Below, piece by piece: positions 21,871-29,573 of a stretch of DNA of 29,573 nt (position 1 is the first letter of the stretch; every line of letters starts with the position of its first letter). The stretch is from NCBI GenBank assembly GCA_035906235.1, contig JAMIFN010000138.1, forward strand, positions 1 through 29,573, written 5' to 3'. The DNA is from JAMIFN01 sp035906235 (GTDB lineage Bacteria > Pseudomonadota > Gammaproteobacteria > Burkholderiales > Burkholderiaceae_C). Both the position numbers and the translations under genes were made by a program. The notes beneath the pieces are model-generated. The model worked only from the letters and a program-made list of their open reading frames with translations, searched no databases and was not told where the DNA came from.

Positions 21871-22830
21871 ATGACGAATTTTGCAAGTGAACTCGATGCG
21901 CTCAAGGCATACACCACCGTTGTTGCTGACACCGGGGATTTTCAGCAAATTGCGCAGTACCAGCCACAAGATGCGACCACCAACCCTTCGCTGATTTTGA
22001 AAGCGGCGCAAAAGCCTGAATACGCCCAGCTGGTGCAACAGGTCAAAAGCCGTTTTGGCAGCCGCGCGCTGGATGAGCAAGTCGATCGCCTGCTGGTGGA
22101 TTTTGGCTGCGCGATTTTGCAAACCATTCCAGGCCGCGTTTCTACCGAGGTGGATGCCCGCTTGTCGTTTGACACCATGGCCACCTATACCCGTGCCGAA
22201 CGCATCATCGAGCTGTACGAGGCGCAAGGCATAGCGCCCGATCGCGTGCTGATCAAAATCGCTGCCACTTGGGAAGGCGTGGAGGCTGCACGCAAGCTCG
22301 AAGCGCGCGGTATTTCCACCAACCTCACCCTGCTGTTTTCTTTTGCCCAAGCCGTGATTTGCGGCCAAGCTAAGGTGCGTTTAATTTCCCCTTTTGTTGG
22401 ACGAATTTACGATTGGTATAAGGCCAAAGCAGGCGCTGCTTGGGACGAGTCGGCCATGGCAGGCAGCCAAGACCCTGGGGTGCAGTCGGTCAGCCGCATT
22501 TACCAGCACTACAAACACTTTGGCATCCAGACCCAAATTATGGGCGCGAGCTTTCGCAATATCGGCCAAATCACGGCCTTAGCCGGCTGCGATCTGCTGA
22601 CCATAGCTCCCGAATTGTTGGCGCAATTGCAAGCAGCGTCTGCCCATATAGCCGAGCCTGCGCTGAGTGTGGCCGCCGCGCGTGCTGCCGCGATTGAGGC
22701 CGTCAATTACGATGAAGCGGCTTTCCGTTTTGCGCACAATGAAGACGCCATGGCCAGCGATAAATTAGCCGAAGGCATACGCAGCTTTGTGGCCGATGGG
22801 CGTAAGCTCGAAGCCCTTTTACAACCATAA
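21871..22830 (+). CDS. tal: Transaldolase
   Basis: A 319-residue class I transaldolase of the pentose phosphate pathway, moving a dihydroxyacetone unit between sugar phosphates through a Schiff base. The Lys is K129 in RVLIKIAATWEG. D20 (YTTVVADTGDF) and E93 (GRVSTEVDARLS) match the E. coli TalB acid residues. NLTLLFSFAQA, LISPFVGRIYDWYK and MGASFRNIGQI are present. Start MTNFASELDALK at 21871 fits the family; the open frame runs 72 codons further upstream through repeats and G-tracts and is not believed. pgi follows 15 nt after the stop, so the two probably form one unit. Confidence 0.97.
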   Translation: MTNFASELDALKAYTTVVADTGDFQQIAQYQPQDATTNPSLILKAAQKPEYAQLVQQVKSRFGSRALDEQVDRLLVDFGCAILQTIPGRVSTEVDARLSFDTMATYTRAERIIELYEAQGIAPDRVLIKIAATWEGVEAARKLEARGISTNLTLLFSFAQAVICGQAKVRLISPFVGRIYDWYKAKAGAAWDESAMAGSQDPGVQSVSRIYQHYKHFGIQTQIMGASFRNIGQITALAGCDLLTIAPELLAQLQAASAHIAEPALSVAAARAAAIEAVNYDEAAFRFAHNEDAMASDKLAEGIRSFVADGRKLEALLQP

Positions 22831-22845
22831 ATTTTAAGTACGATT

Positions 22846-24444
22846 TTGGCAAATAACGGCGTAAAAGCTGCCTGGGCAGCTCCTGAAAAAGTAGTAAATC
22901 TGGGGCGTTCCTGCGTGGATTTACCGGCTTGGCAAGCCCTGCGCGAGCACTATCAAAGCGCCATGCCTGGTAGCTTTGATTTGCGCGCGGCTTTTGCCGA
23001 TGACCCTGAGCGCTTTCGTGCGCTCAGCCTGCAAGCGCCCCATGTGTTTGCCGATTTATCCAAAAACTACCTCACGCGCCAAACGCAGGCGCTGCTGACT
23101 GAGCTGGCCGTGCAATGCGATTTGCCCGCCAAACGCGAGGCGATGTTTAGCGGCGCAGCCATCAACCAAACCGAAGGTCGGCCGGTACTGCACACAGCGC
23201 TGCGCCGTCCAAACGACGAGCTGAGGGGCGATTTGGCTGAGGTGGCGAGTACGCGCGAGGCTTTTTTGGCCTTTGCCGAACAGGTGCGCGCCCAGCCGCA
23301 GATCACCGACATCGTCAATATCGGCATAGGCGGCTCAGATTTGGGGCCGCGCTTAGCCGTGCAAGCCTTGGCGGATTTCAATACCAGCGGTAAACGCCTG
23401 CATTTTGTCGCCAATATCGACGCGCACGAGTTGCTGGAAGTGCTGGCGCAATGCCGCCCCGAGAGCACCTTGTTTTTGATCGCCAGCAAAACCTTTACCA
23501 CGCTGGAAACCATGACCAATGCACAGACGGCGCTGGCTTGGTTCAAGGCGCAGGGCGGGCAAGATGTGGGCGCACATTTTGTGGGCATCACCACCAATTT
23601 GCAGGCTGCGGCCGCGTTAGGCATACGCAGCACCTTCGGCTTTTGGGATTGGGTAGGGGGGCGCTTCTCGCTCTGGTCGGCTATCGGGCTATCCATTGCC
23701 ATCAGCCTGGGTAAGGCGGGGTTTGAGGCCATGCTGGCGGGGGCACACGCCATGGACGAGCATTTCCGCCATACGCCCTTGGCGCAAAACCTGCCGGTGC
23801 AATTGGCTTTGCTTGATGTCTGGCAGCGCAATTTCTGCGGTTTTACCAACCGCACCATCGCGCCCTATCACCACGGACTGCGCCGTTTGGCCGCGCACCT
23901 GCAGCAGCTAGAGATGGAAAGCAATGGCAAATGCGTGGATATGCAGGGCCAGCTCTTGCCCGTGGATACCGTGGGTATCGTTTGGGGGCAAGTCGGCAGC
24001 AATGGCCAGCACGCGTTTTTTCAGGCCATCCACCAAGGTACGCAAACCATACCCTGCGAATTTATCGCCGTCGCGCGTGCTGAACACGGGCAAGACGCGC
24101 ACCAAACGCAGTTGCTCGCCAGTGCGCTGGCGCAGGCGCAGGCGCTGATGAATGGCAAACCCAGCCCTGAAGACGGGCATCGCCACTTTGCGGGGAATCG
24201 CCCCAGCACTTTTATCTTGCTCGATAGCCTCACGCCTGCCAGTTTTGGCGCCTTGATTGCGCTGTATGAGCACCGCGTGTTTTGCGCGGGCGTGATTTGG
24301 GGCATCAACAGCTTTGACCAATTTGGCGTGGAGCTGGGTAAACAGCTGGCACGCGATTTGGCGCCGCGCTTGGCCAGTGGCGATGCCGATGGGCTGGACG
24401 CCTCGACTGCGGGCTTGATTGCCAAAATTCGGCAGGCAGACTGA
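22846..24444 (+). CDS. pgi: Glucose-6-phosphate isomerase
   Basis: A 532-residue enzyme interconverting glucose 6-phosphate and fructose 6-phosphate. SIS-domain signatures are present: DIVNIGIGGSDLGPRLA, ASKTFTTLETMTNA and GRFSLWSAIGL. Catalytic residues expected from E. coli Pgi are E358 (MESNGKC), H389 (NGQHAFFQ) and K499 (GVELGKQL). The start is uncertain. The only usable upstream codon is TTG 22846, with a poor ribosome site, and the next stretch is encoded by a dispersed repeat (22861-22896). A GTG at 22915 with TGGGG nine bases ahead would give 509 residues beginning at DLPAWQALREHY. The longer form is listed. Confidence 0.93.
   Translation: MANNGVKAAWAAPEKVVNLGRSCVDLPAWQALREHYQSAMPGSFDLRAAFADDPERFRALSLQAPHVFADLSKNYLTRQTQALLTELAVQCDLPAKREAMFSGAAINQTEGRPVLHTALRRPNDELRGDLAEVASTREAFLAFAEQVRAQPQITDIVNIGIGGSDLGPRLAVQALADFNTSGKRLHFVANIDAHELLEVLAQCRPESTLFLIASKTFTTLETMTNAQTALAWFKAQGGQDVGAHFVGITTNLQAAAALGIRSTFGFWDWVGGRFSLWSAIGLSIAISLGKAGFEAMLAGAHAMDEHFRHTPLAQNLPVQLALLDVWQRNFCGFTNRTIAPYHHGLRRLAAHLQQLEMESNGKCVDMQGQLLPVDTVGIVWGQVGSNGQHAFFQAIHQGTQTIPCEFIAVARAEHGQDAHQTQLLASALAQAQALMNGKPSPEDGHRHFAGNRPSTFILLDSLTPASFGALIALYEHRVFCAGVIWGINSFDQFGVELGKQLARDLAPRLASGDADGLDASTAGLIAKIRQAD
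22861..22896 (-). repeat. Dispersed repeat, copy F, at the pgi 5' end
   Basis: Read on the minus strand it shares AGCTGCCCAGGCA and TTTTAC with copies A and B (17 of 22 in that half); the other half is poorly conserved. It lies just inside the listed pgi start. Confidence 0.45.
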
Positions 24445-24488
24445 GGGTAAGGCCAGCGCTTGGGCACACTGTCGGTTATTTGCACTTC

Positions 24489-24516
24489 AAAAAAGTGAGC
24501 TGCTCAGGCAGGTTTT
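24489..24516 (+). repeat. Dispersed repeat, copy C
   Basis: Matches the right three quarters of copy A at 25 of 27 positions, with one inserted G (AAAAAAGTGAGCTGCTCAGG). It lies in the pgi-chorismate mutase gap. The rest of that gap holds two small inverted repeats (CCCGT/ACGGG near 24561-24573 and TCCCA/TGGGA at 24580-24593), neither a clear terminator. Confidence 0.65.
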
Positions 24517-24634
24517 CTAAGGAAAACTTGCAAAAACAACCTGAAAAATTCGTTTAAATCCCCGTAAAACGGGCAATCATCCCATTTTTGGGACAATTAG
24601 CCAATTTTTAGGAAGATTGCATCGGAATGTGGAA

Positions 24635-24952
24635 CTATTCCATGCCCCGCAAGCGTTTGAACTCGCGGTGTTCAAAGGCGATATAGCCGTCCATCATGGC
24701 GCGCCAAGCGCCTTCGGCAATATCAGGGTCTAAGCCTGTTGCCAGCGCCATTTGGCGTACCCGCGCCACGATGAACTCAATGCGCTCCTCGTCCACCACA
24801 TCGCCGAGATTTTGCTTGATGCGTGCGGCCTGCGCTACATAGCCTTGACGCTGCGCCAATAAAGGAACCAGTACTGCATCAATCGCATCAATGTGGCGGC
24901 GCACATCCTGCATATCGTGGCAGTGTTCAACAAAAAGAGACGGTTTACTCAT
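24635..24952 (-). CDS. Chorismate mutase, AroQ class
   Basis: A 105-residue all-helical enzyme converting chorismate to prephenate. The first helix has VRRHIDAIDAVLVPLLAQR; R35, K46 (ARIKQN) and R57 (DEERIEF) fit the AroQ active-site pattern, with E/Q-bearing helix 3 near GYIAFEHREFKR. It stands alone, not fused to pheA. The related PchB isochorismate-pyruvate lyases share the fold and cannot be excluded. No signal peptide is seen at this start. I chose the ATG at 24952 (MSKPSLF); one six bases upstream is equally possible. A TACAAT box (24960-24965, minus strand) lies so close that the message may be nearly leaderless. Confidence 0.9.
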   Translation of the reverse strand: MSKPSLFVEHCHDMQDVRRHIDAIDAVLVPLLAQRQGYVAQAARIKQNLGDVVDEERIEFIVARVRQMALATGLDPDIAEGAWRAMMDGYIAFEHREFKRLRGME

Positions 24953-25092
24953 GCGCATGATTGTAGAGGAGCCTGCTGCACCGCCCTCCTTGGAGCAAGA
25001 CGGATAAGCTTCTAAGCATGCTGTGCAAAGCGGCATGAGGAAGCAGGGATGGGCTTGCGTACAGATATTGATACACTAGCCGCAGATTTTGC

Positions 25093-25106
25093 TGACCATT
25101 TGGTCA
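25093..25106. promoter_or_regulatory. Inverted-repeat operator before the RND efflux genes
   Basis: TGACCA and TGGTCA are perfect 6-bp arms separated by TT, 28 bp before the adaptor ATG. Such a site fits a dimeric repressor (TetR- or MarR-like) often controlling RND pumps; no regulator gene lies in the window. Confidence 0.5.
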
Positions 25107-25133
25107 TGTTTTTTGCATGTTAAGGGTTGCCCC

Positions 25134-26285
25134 ATGATTTCATCTCCTTTGTCTGGCCTCGCTCGTGTTGTGTTGCTGACGGCGTGCTTGCTGGCTTTGG
25201 GCGCTTGTAGTAAGAAAGTGGAGCAGGAAGCACCGCCTCGCACCGTCAAACTCTTGACCGTAGGCAACAGTGCGGCATCGGGCCGTGGCGAGACCCTCCC
25301 AGGCGAAGTGCGCGCCCGTACCGAAACCAGCCTGGGCTTTCGTGTCGCAGGCAAATTGCTCTCTCGCAGTGCCGAGTTAGGGCAAAGCGTGCACGCTGGG
25401 CAAGTGCTGGCGCAACTAGACCCCAGCGATTACCGTCTGGGGGCACAGGCGGCGCAGGCACAGGTGCAAGCGGCCAGTACTGCACGCAATTTGGCTGCGG
25501 CCGATCTCAAGCGCTTTACAGCCCTGCGTGACCAGGGATTTATCAGCGGCGCACAGCTGGAAAAATTGCAAGCGCAACTGCAAGCCAACGAAGCCCAACT
25601 GCAGCAGGCGCAGGCGCAGGCGCAGGTGCAAAGCCATCAGGTGCAGTATGGCGATTTGACGGCCGACCGGGCTGGCATCATTACGGCGGTATTGGTCGAG
25701 CCTGGGCAGGTGCTGACGGCTGGTCAGGCGGTGGTCAAACTGGCGCAAGACGGACCCCGAGATGTGGTTTTTGCCCTGCCTGAGGGCGCGCAAAAAAGCC
25801 TGCCTGTGGGTACGGCCGTGACGGTGCGCAGCTGGACTGCCAGCGCAGCCCAGGGCGAGCAGCAATGGACGGGGCGTGTGCGCGAAGTAGCAGCCAGCGC
25901 CGATGCCGTGACCCGTACCTTTAGCGCCAAAGTAGCGCTGGACGCCAAACAAGCGCAGGCTCCCGCCCTAGGCAGCACCGTGCGTATCGTGCCGCCAGCG
26001 GCAAGCACGCCGCAGCGCATCAGTCTGCCCTTATCAGCCATCAAACGAGAAGCGGGGCAAACCACCGTCTGGGTCTATTCCCCCAAAACCGGTCAGGTGC
26101 AGCAGCGCCCCGTGCAAACGGCGGCGATTACAGGAGACACGATTGACATCCAGCAGGGCTTGCAAGCTGGCGAACAGGTCGTCAGTGCTGGGGTGCACAC
26201 CTTGACCAACGGGCAAAAAGTCCAGCCCTATGAAGGCAAGCCCAGCACCGAAGGCCAGGCGCCCGCCGTGCCTGTAGGAGTGTGA
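25134..26285 (+). CDS. RND efflux periplasmic adaptor lipoprotein
   Basis: A 383-residue membrane fusion protein that links the inner-membrane pump to an outer-membrane channel. The lipobox is LGAC with lipidated C25 after a hydrophobic signal. A beta-barrel/lipoyl region (GKLLSRSAELGQSVHAGQVLAQLDPSDY) surrounds an alpha-hairpin rich in Gln and Ala (about 105-170), and the lipoyl half returns with TADRAGIITAVLVEPGQVL. AAGGG lies 7 nt before the ATG at 25134. The stop overlaps the pump gene start region, so the two are translationally coupled. An inverted-repeat operator precedes it. Substrate unknown. Confidence 0.95.
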   Translation: MISSPLSGLARVVLLTACLLALGACSKKVEQEAPPRTVKLLTVGNSAASGRGETLPGEVRARTETSLGFRVAGKLLSRSAELGQSVHAGQVLAQLDPSDYRLGAQAAQAQVQAASTARNLAAADLKRFTALRDQGFISGAQLEKLQAQLQANEAQLQQAQAQAQVQSHQVQYGDLTADRAGIITAVLVEPGQVLTAGQAVVKLAQDGPRDVVFALPEGAQKSLPVGTAVTVRSWTASAAQGEQQWTGRVREVAASADAVTRTFSAKVALDAKQAQAPALGSTVRIVPPAASTPQRISLPLSAIKREAGQTTVWVYSPKTGQVQQRPVQTAAITGDTIDIQQGLQAGEQVVSAGVHTLTNGQKVQPYEGKPSTEGQAPAVPVGV

Positions 26286-26287
26286 TG

Positions 26288-29200
26288 ATGAGCAGCGCTG
26301 ATCAGAGCACCCCCGCCGATACGCCAGTCGCAGCCGCGCCGCGCGCGGGTTTTAATCTGTCCCGCTGGGCATTGCAAAACGCCCCGTTGACGCGCTATTT
26401 GATGATCGTGTTGATGCTCTTTGGCATTGCCACCTACTTTCAACTGGGGCAGGACGAGGACCCCCCCTTTGAATTCCGCGCCATGATGATGCGCGCCTAC
26501 TGGCCAGGCGCGACTACGCAGCAAATGGCAGATTTGGTGGGGGACCCCCTAGAGAAAACCTTGGCTGAAATCCCCCATGTCAAGCGCGTAGGCACCTATA
26601 CCAAGCCTGGGGAGATGACGATTTTGTTTGAGGCGGCTGAGGATGTTCGCCCCAGCGAGATTGCCCATATTTGGTATACCGTGCGCAAACATGTCAGCGA
26701 TACAAAACCCTTTTTACCGCAGGGGGTGCAAGGGCCCTTTGTCAATGATGATTTTGGCGATGTGTTCGGCATTATTTATGCGCTGCAGGCGGATAAAGGC
26801 TATAGCCCTGCCGAGCTGAAATACATAGCCGATGGCCTGCGCCTGCGCCTGCTGCGTGTTAAAGATGTGAACAAGGTGCAAATCTGGGGCGCACAGCCCG
26901 AGAAGGTCTATGTCAACATCAGCAACCAGCGCTTGGCTAAATATGGCCTAGACACCCAAAGCATCATGATGCAGCTGGGGCAGCAAAACGCCGTGGAAGC
27001 CACGGGTCAAGTGCAAACGCCTAGTGATGTGGTGCAAATCCGGGTGGGCGGGCAGTTTCAAGGGATAGAGCAGCTCAAAGCCATGCCGATCAAAGGCTCC
27101 AATGGCACTTTGCTGAAACTGGCCGATATTGCCGATGTGGTGCGCGCCTATGAAGAGCCGCTGCCAACGCAAGTGCACTTTAACGGCCAGCCTATGCTGG
27201 CACTGGGTTTGTCCATGAGCAAAGGCGGGGATGTCATCCGCTTGGGTAAAAACCTCAATGCTGAAATCGCCGCCATCATGCAAACCCTGCCTGCTGGGGT
27301 GACACTGAAAAAGGTACAAGACCAACCTAAGGTGGTGGGTGATTCGGTGCGGGAGTTTATCCACGCGTTAATGGAGGCCGTGGTCATCGTCCTCTTGGTC
27401 AGCTTTGTCAGCCTGGGTCTGCACAAGGGTGGGCGCTTTGGCTGGTATGTGGATATGCGCCCGGGCTGGGTCGTGGGTATTTGCATTCCGCTGGTGCTGG
27501 CCATGACTTTCATTGGGATGAAATTTTTCGATATTGGCTTGCACAAAATCTCGCTCGGGGCGCTCATTATTGCCCTGGGACTGTTGGTGGATGACGCCAT
27601 CATCGCCATCGAGATGATGGTGCGCAAGCTGGAAGAAGGCCATACCATGATGGACGCGGCCAGCTACGCCTACGACCACACGGCCAAACCCATGCTGACG
27701 GGTACGCTGATTACTGCTGTGGGGTTTTTGCCTATCGGCATGGCGAGATCCATTACTGGGGAATATACCTTTGCGATTTTTGCTGTCACCGTGATTGCGC
27801 TGCTAATCAGCTGGGTGGTGTCGGTGTATTTCTTGCCCTATATCGGCGCCTCGCTGCTCAAGGTCAAACCCCATGTGGGCGAGCACAAGGACATTTACGA
27901 CACCCCTTTCTATCGGCGCTTTCGCCGTGTATTAGAGGCGTGCTTGGTGCACCGCTGGAAGACGGTCTTGGTGACCCTGGGTATTTTTGCCTTCGGGGTG
28001 TTTGGCATGGGCAAGGTCGAACAGCAGTTCTTCCCCGACTCCTCGCGCATGGAAATCATGATCGACTACTGGCTGCCCGAAGGCAGCAGCATGCAGGCCA
28101 ACCAAGATTTGGGCCAGCGCCTAGAGAAAAGCTTGTTGGCCATGGATGGCGTGGACAGCATCGCCAGTTGGATGGGGTCGGGCATCCCGCACTTTTATCT
28201 GCCGCATGAACAATTGATGCCGCAGACCAATGTGGGGCAGCTGATGCTGCAACCCAAAACCAAGGCTGACCGTGACCGCCTGCGCGAAGAGCTGCCGCAG
28301 TTATTGAATGCGCAATTCCCTGAAGCCCTCACCCGCGTGCGCTTTTTGCCCAGTGGCCCGCCGGTGAAATACCCCGTTGAATTTCGCGTCGTTGGGGCGG
28401 ACCCCGTCAAACTGCGGGCAATTGCGGATCAGCTCAAAAACATCATGCGCGCCAACCCCAATACGCGCAATGTCAATGACAACTGGAATGAACAGGTCAA
28501 GGTGCTGCGCCTAGACATCGACCAGGACAAAGCCCGCGCCTTGGGTGTGAGCAGCCAATCGCTGGCGCAAGCCAGCAATATTTTCTACAGCGGTTCGGCC
28601 ATTGGCCAGCTGCGCGATCACAACGACCTCATTCCCATTGTGTTGCGCCAGTCGCCTGAGGGCGAGCGCCGCATGAGCGATTTGCCCAATATCTATGTTG
28701 CCACCAGTACGGGGCGCAGCATCCCCTTGGCGCAAATTGCCCGCCCCGTGCTCGATTGGGAGCCAGGCGTGATGTGGCGTTTGAACGGAGCGTATGCCAT
28801 TACCGTCAATGCCGATATTCGTGACGGAATTCAGCCCGCCACCGTGACCGAGCAGCTGCAGCCCCTCTTTGAGGCTGCGCAGAAAACCTGGCCTGCTGAC
28901 TATCGCCTGCTGGTCGCAGGTGCGGCAGAGATGAGCGCCAATGGCGCGGATTCGATCGCCGCCGGCTTTCCGCTCATGCTGTTTCTGACCTTCACGCTGC
29001 TGATGCTGCAACTCAAGAGCTTTAGCCGTTCGGTACTGGTGTTTTTAACGGGCTTTCTGGGTGTGCCTGGTGTGGCCGCAGCGCTGCTGCTGCTGCAGCG
29101 TCCCTTTGGCTTTGTCGCGCTTTTAGGCTTTATCGCCCTGTTCGGGATGATTCAGCGTAACTCGGTGATTTTGATTGACCAAATCGAAGAAGAACGCCAG

Positions 29201-29512
29201 CGCGGCCACATCATGTGGGACGCTATCGTCATCGCCACCATCCAGCGCATGCGCCCAATTGCGCTGACTGCGGCGGCTGCGATTTTGGCCATGATTCCGC
29301 TGACGAGCAGTCTGTTTTGGGGTCCGATGGCGGTTGCTATCATGGGTGGGTTGGTAGCAGCTACGGGGCTGACCTTGCTGGCCTTGCCGGCCATGTACGC
29401 AGTCTGGATGGATACCGAGCGCAAACTGGTGGAACGCTTTTTCCCGCGGTGGGTCGATAAAACGACGACCGAACGCGTGGTACGCCCTAGCTCAGTGGCG
29501 CGTTTGGGGTAG
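26288..29512 (+). CDS. RND efflux transporter permease (AcrB-like)
   Basis: A 1074-residue proton-driven inner-membrane pump with 12 predicted helices and two large periplasmic loops. TM1 is LTRYLMIVLMLFGIATYF. GLLVDDAIIAIEMMV in TM4 holds the D435-D436 proton-relay pair equivalent to AcrB D407/D408. The second half contains PFGFVALLGFIALFGMIQRN and PIALTAAAAILAMIPL. Of three adjacent start codons, the ATG at 26288 is best placed behind AGGAG (26276-26280, 7 nt); 26285 is possible. Length fits the hydrophobe/amphiphile exporter class; the drug or solvent exported cannot be told. No outer-membrane channel gene follows in the remaining 61 bp, which show only a possible TTAGAAT promoter box. Confidence 0.96.
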   Translation: MSSADQSTPADTPVAAAPRAGFNLSRWALQNAPLTRYLMIVLMLFGIATYFQLGQDEDPPFEFRAMMMRAYWPGATTQQMADLVGDPLEKTLAEIPHVKRVGTYTKPGEMTILFEAAEDVRPSEIAHIWYTVRKHVSDTKPFLPQGVQGPFVNDDFGDVFGIIYALQADKGYSPAELKYIADGLRLRLLRVKDVNKVQIWGAQPEKVYVNISNQRLAKYGLDTQSIMMQLGQQNAVEATGQVQTPSDVVQIRVGGQFQGIEQLKAMPIKGSNGTLLKLADIADVVRAYEEPLPTQVHFNGQPMLALGLSMSKGGDVIRLGKNLNAEIAAIMQTLPAGVTLKKVQDQPKVVGDSVREFIHALMEAVVIVLLVSFVSLGLHKGGRFGWYVDMRPGWVVGICIPLVLAMTFIGMKFFDIGLHKISLGALIIALGLLVDDAIIAIEMMVRKLEEGHTMMDAASYAYDHTAKPMLTGTLITAVGFLPIGMARSITGEYTFAIFAVTVIALLISWVVSVYFLPYIGASLLKVKPHVGEHKDIYDTPFYRRFRRVLEACLVHRWKTVLVTLGIFAFGVFGMGKVEQQFFPDSSRMEIMIDYWLPEGSSMQANQDLGQRLEKSLLAMDGVDSIASWMGSGIPHFYLPHEQLMPQTNVGQLMLQPKTKADRDRLREELPQLLNAQFPEALTRVRFLPSGPPVKYPVEFRVVGADPVKLRAIADQLKNIMRANPNTRNVNDNWNEQVKVLRLDIDQDKARALGVSSQSLAQASNIFYSGSAIGQLRDHNDLIPIVLRQSPEGERRMSDLPNIYVATSTGRSIPLAQIARPVLDWEPGVMWRLNGAYAITVNADIRDGIQPATVTEQLQPLFEAAQKTWPADYRLLVAGAAEMSANGADSIAAGFPLMLFLTFTLLMLQLKSFSRSVLVFLTGFLGVPGVAAALLLLQRPFGFVALLGFIALFGMIQRNSVILIDQIEEERQRGHIMWDAIVIATIQRMRPIALTAAAAILAMIPLTSSLFWGPMAVAIMGGLVAATGLTLLALPAMYAVWMDTERKLVERFFPRWVDKTTTERVVRPSSVARLG

Positions 29513-29573
29513 CCGATCCAAGTAAGCCTTAGAATCCGCCTACCTTTAACTTTTTCCAGCCTCTGGATCTACA

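Overview
The window looks like a chromosomal piece of a Burkholderiales betaproteobacterium, most likely Comamonadaceae. The basis is gene order (rplU-rpmA-obgE, scpB-rluB, tal-pgi), codon choice, protein resemblance, and a short repeat with the AGCTA...TAGCTGC core that I associate with that family. This is inference from the sequence, not a database result.

Layout. 1-290: spacer, 5S rRNA and terminator closing an rRNA operon whose 23S gene lies to the left. 330-5750: core genes: a group 2 truncated haemoglobin, tsaB, aroB (reverse), an enoyl-CoA isomerase-like gene, an EamA exporter and zapE. 5800-7480: a decayed IS5-family element between zapE and obgE. 7550-9480: the reverse-strand cluster rplU-rpmA then obgE, with a good sigma-70 promoter and an internal terminator. 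9480-9910: a stretch without a gene. 9910-13190: scpB and a very long rluB. 13200-16150: a reverse acyl-CoA-binding protein gene and two tandem near-duplicate Rieske oxygenases, each with its own leader and terminator. 16180-18175: a tightly overlapping SDR-crcB-unknown trio, in which the unknown looks like a degenerate uracil-DNA-glycosylase fold or a HolD (psi)-like protein. 18330-21000: an Ala/Lys-rich exported protein and a QseBC-like two-component pair. 21100-24450: msrA, tal and pgi. 24635-24952: a reverse AroQ chorismate mutase. 25090-29512: an RND efflux pair (lipoprotein adaptor and inner-membrane pump) behind an inverted-repeat operator.

How the genes work together. Most are independent housekeeping units. 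aroB and the chorismate mutase serve the shikimate and aromatic pathways. tal and pgi belong to sugar-phosphate metabolism. rplU, rpmA, obgE and rluB all concern the 50S subunit. The ACBP and the enoyl-CoA isomerase handle acyl-CoA. The two Rieske oxygenases have no reductase or ferredoxin beside them, so they must borrow electrons from elsewhere. The adaptor and pump form two of the three parts of an efflux system; no outer-membrane channel is in view.

Most unusual points: a dispersed ~36-bp repeat that also sits inside coding sequence (scpB tail, pgi start); mosaic identity between the two Rieske genes; attenuator-like alternative hairpins before the first Rieske gene; a HolD-like gene translationally coupled to a fluoride channel; and a transposase broken at both its start codon and an internal amber codon.
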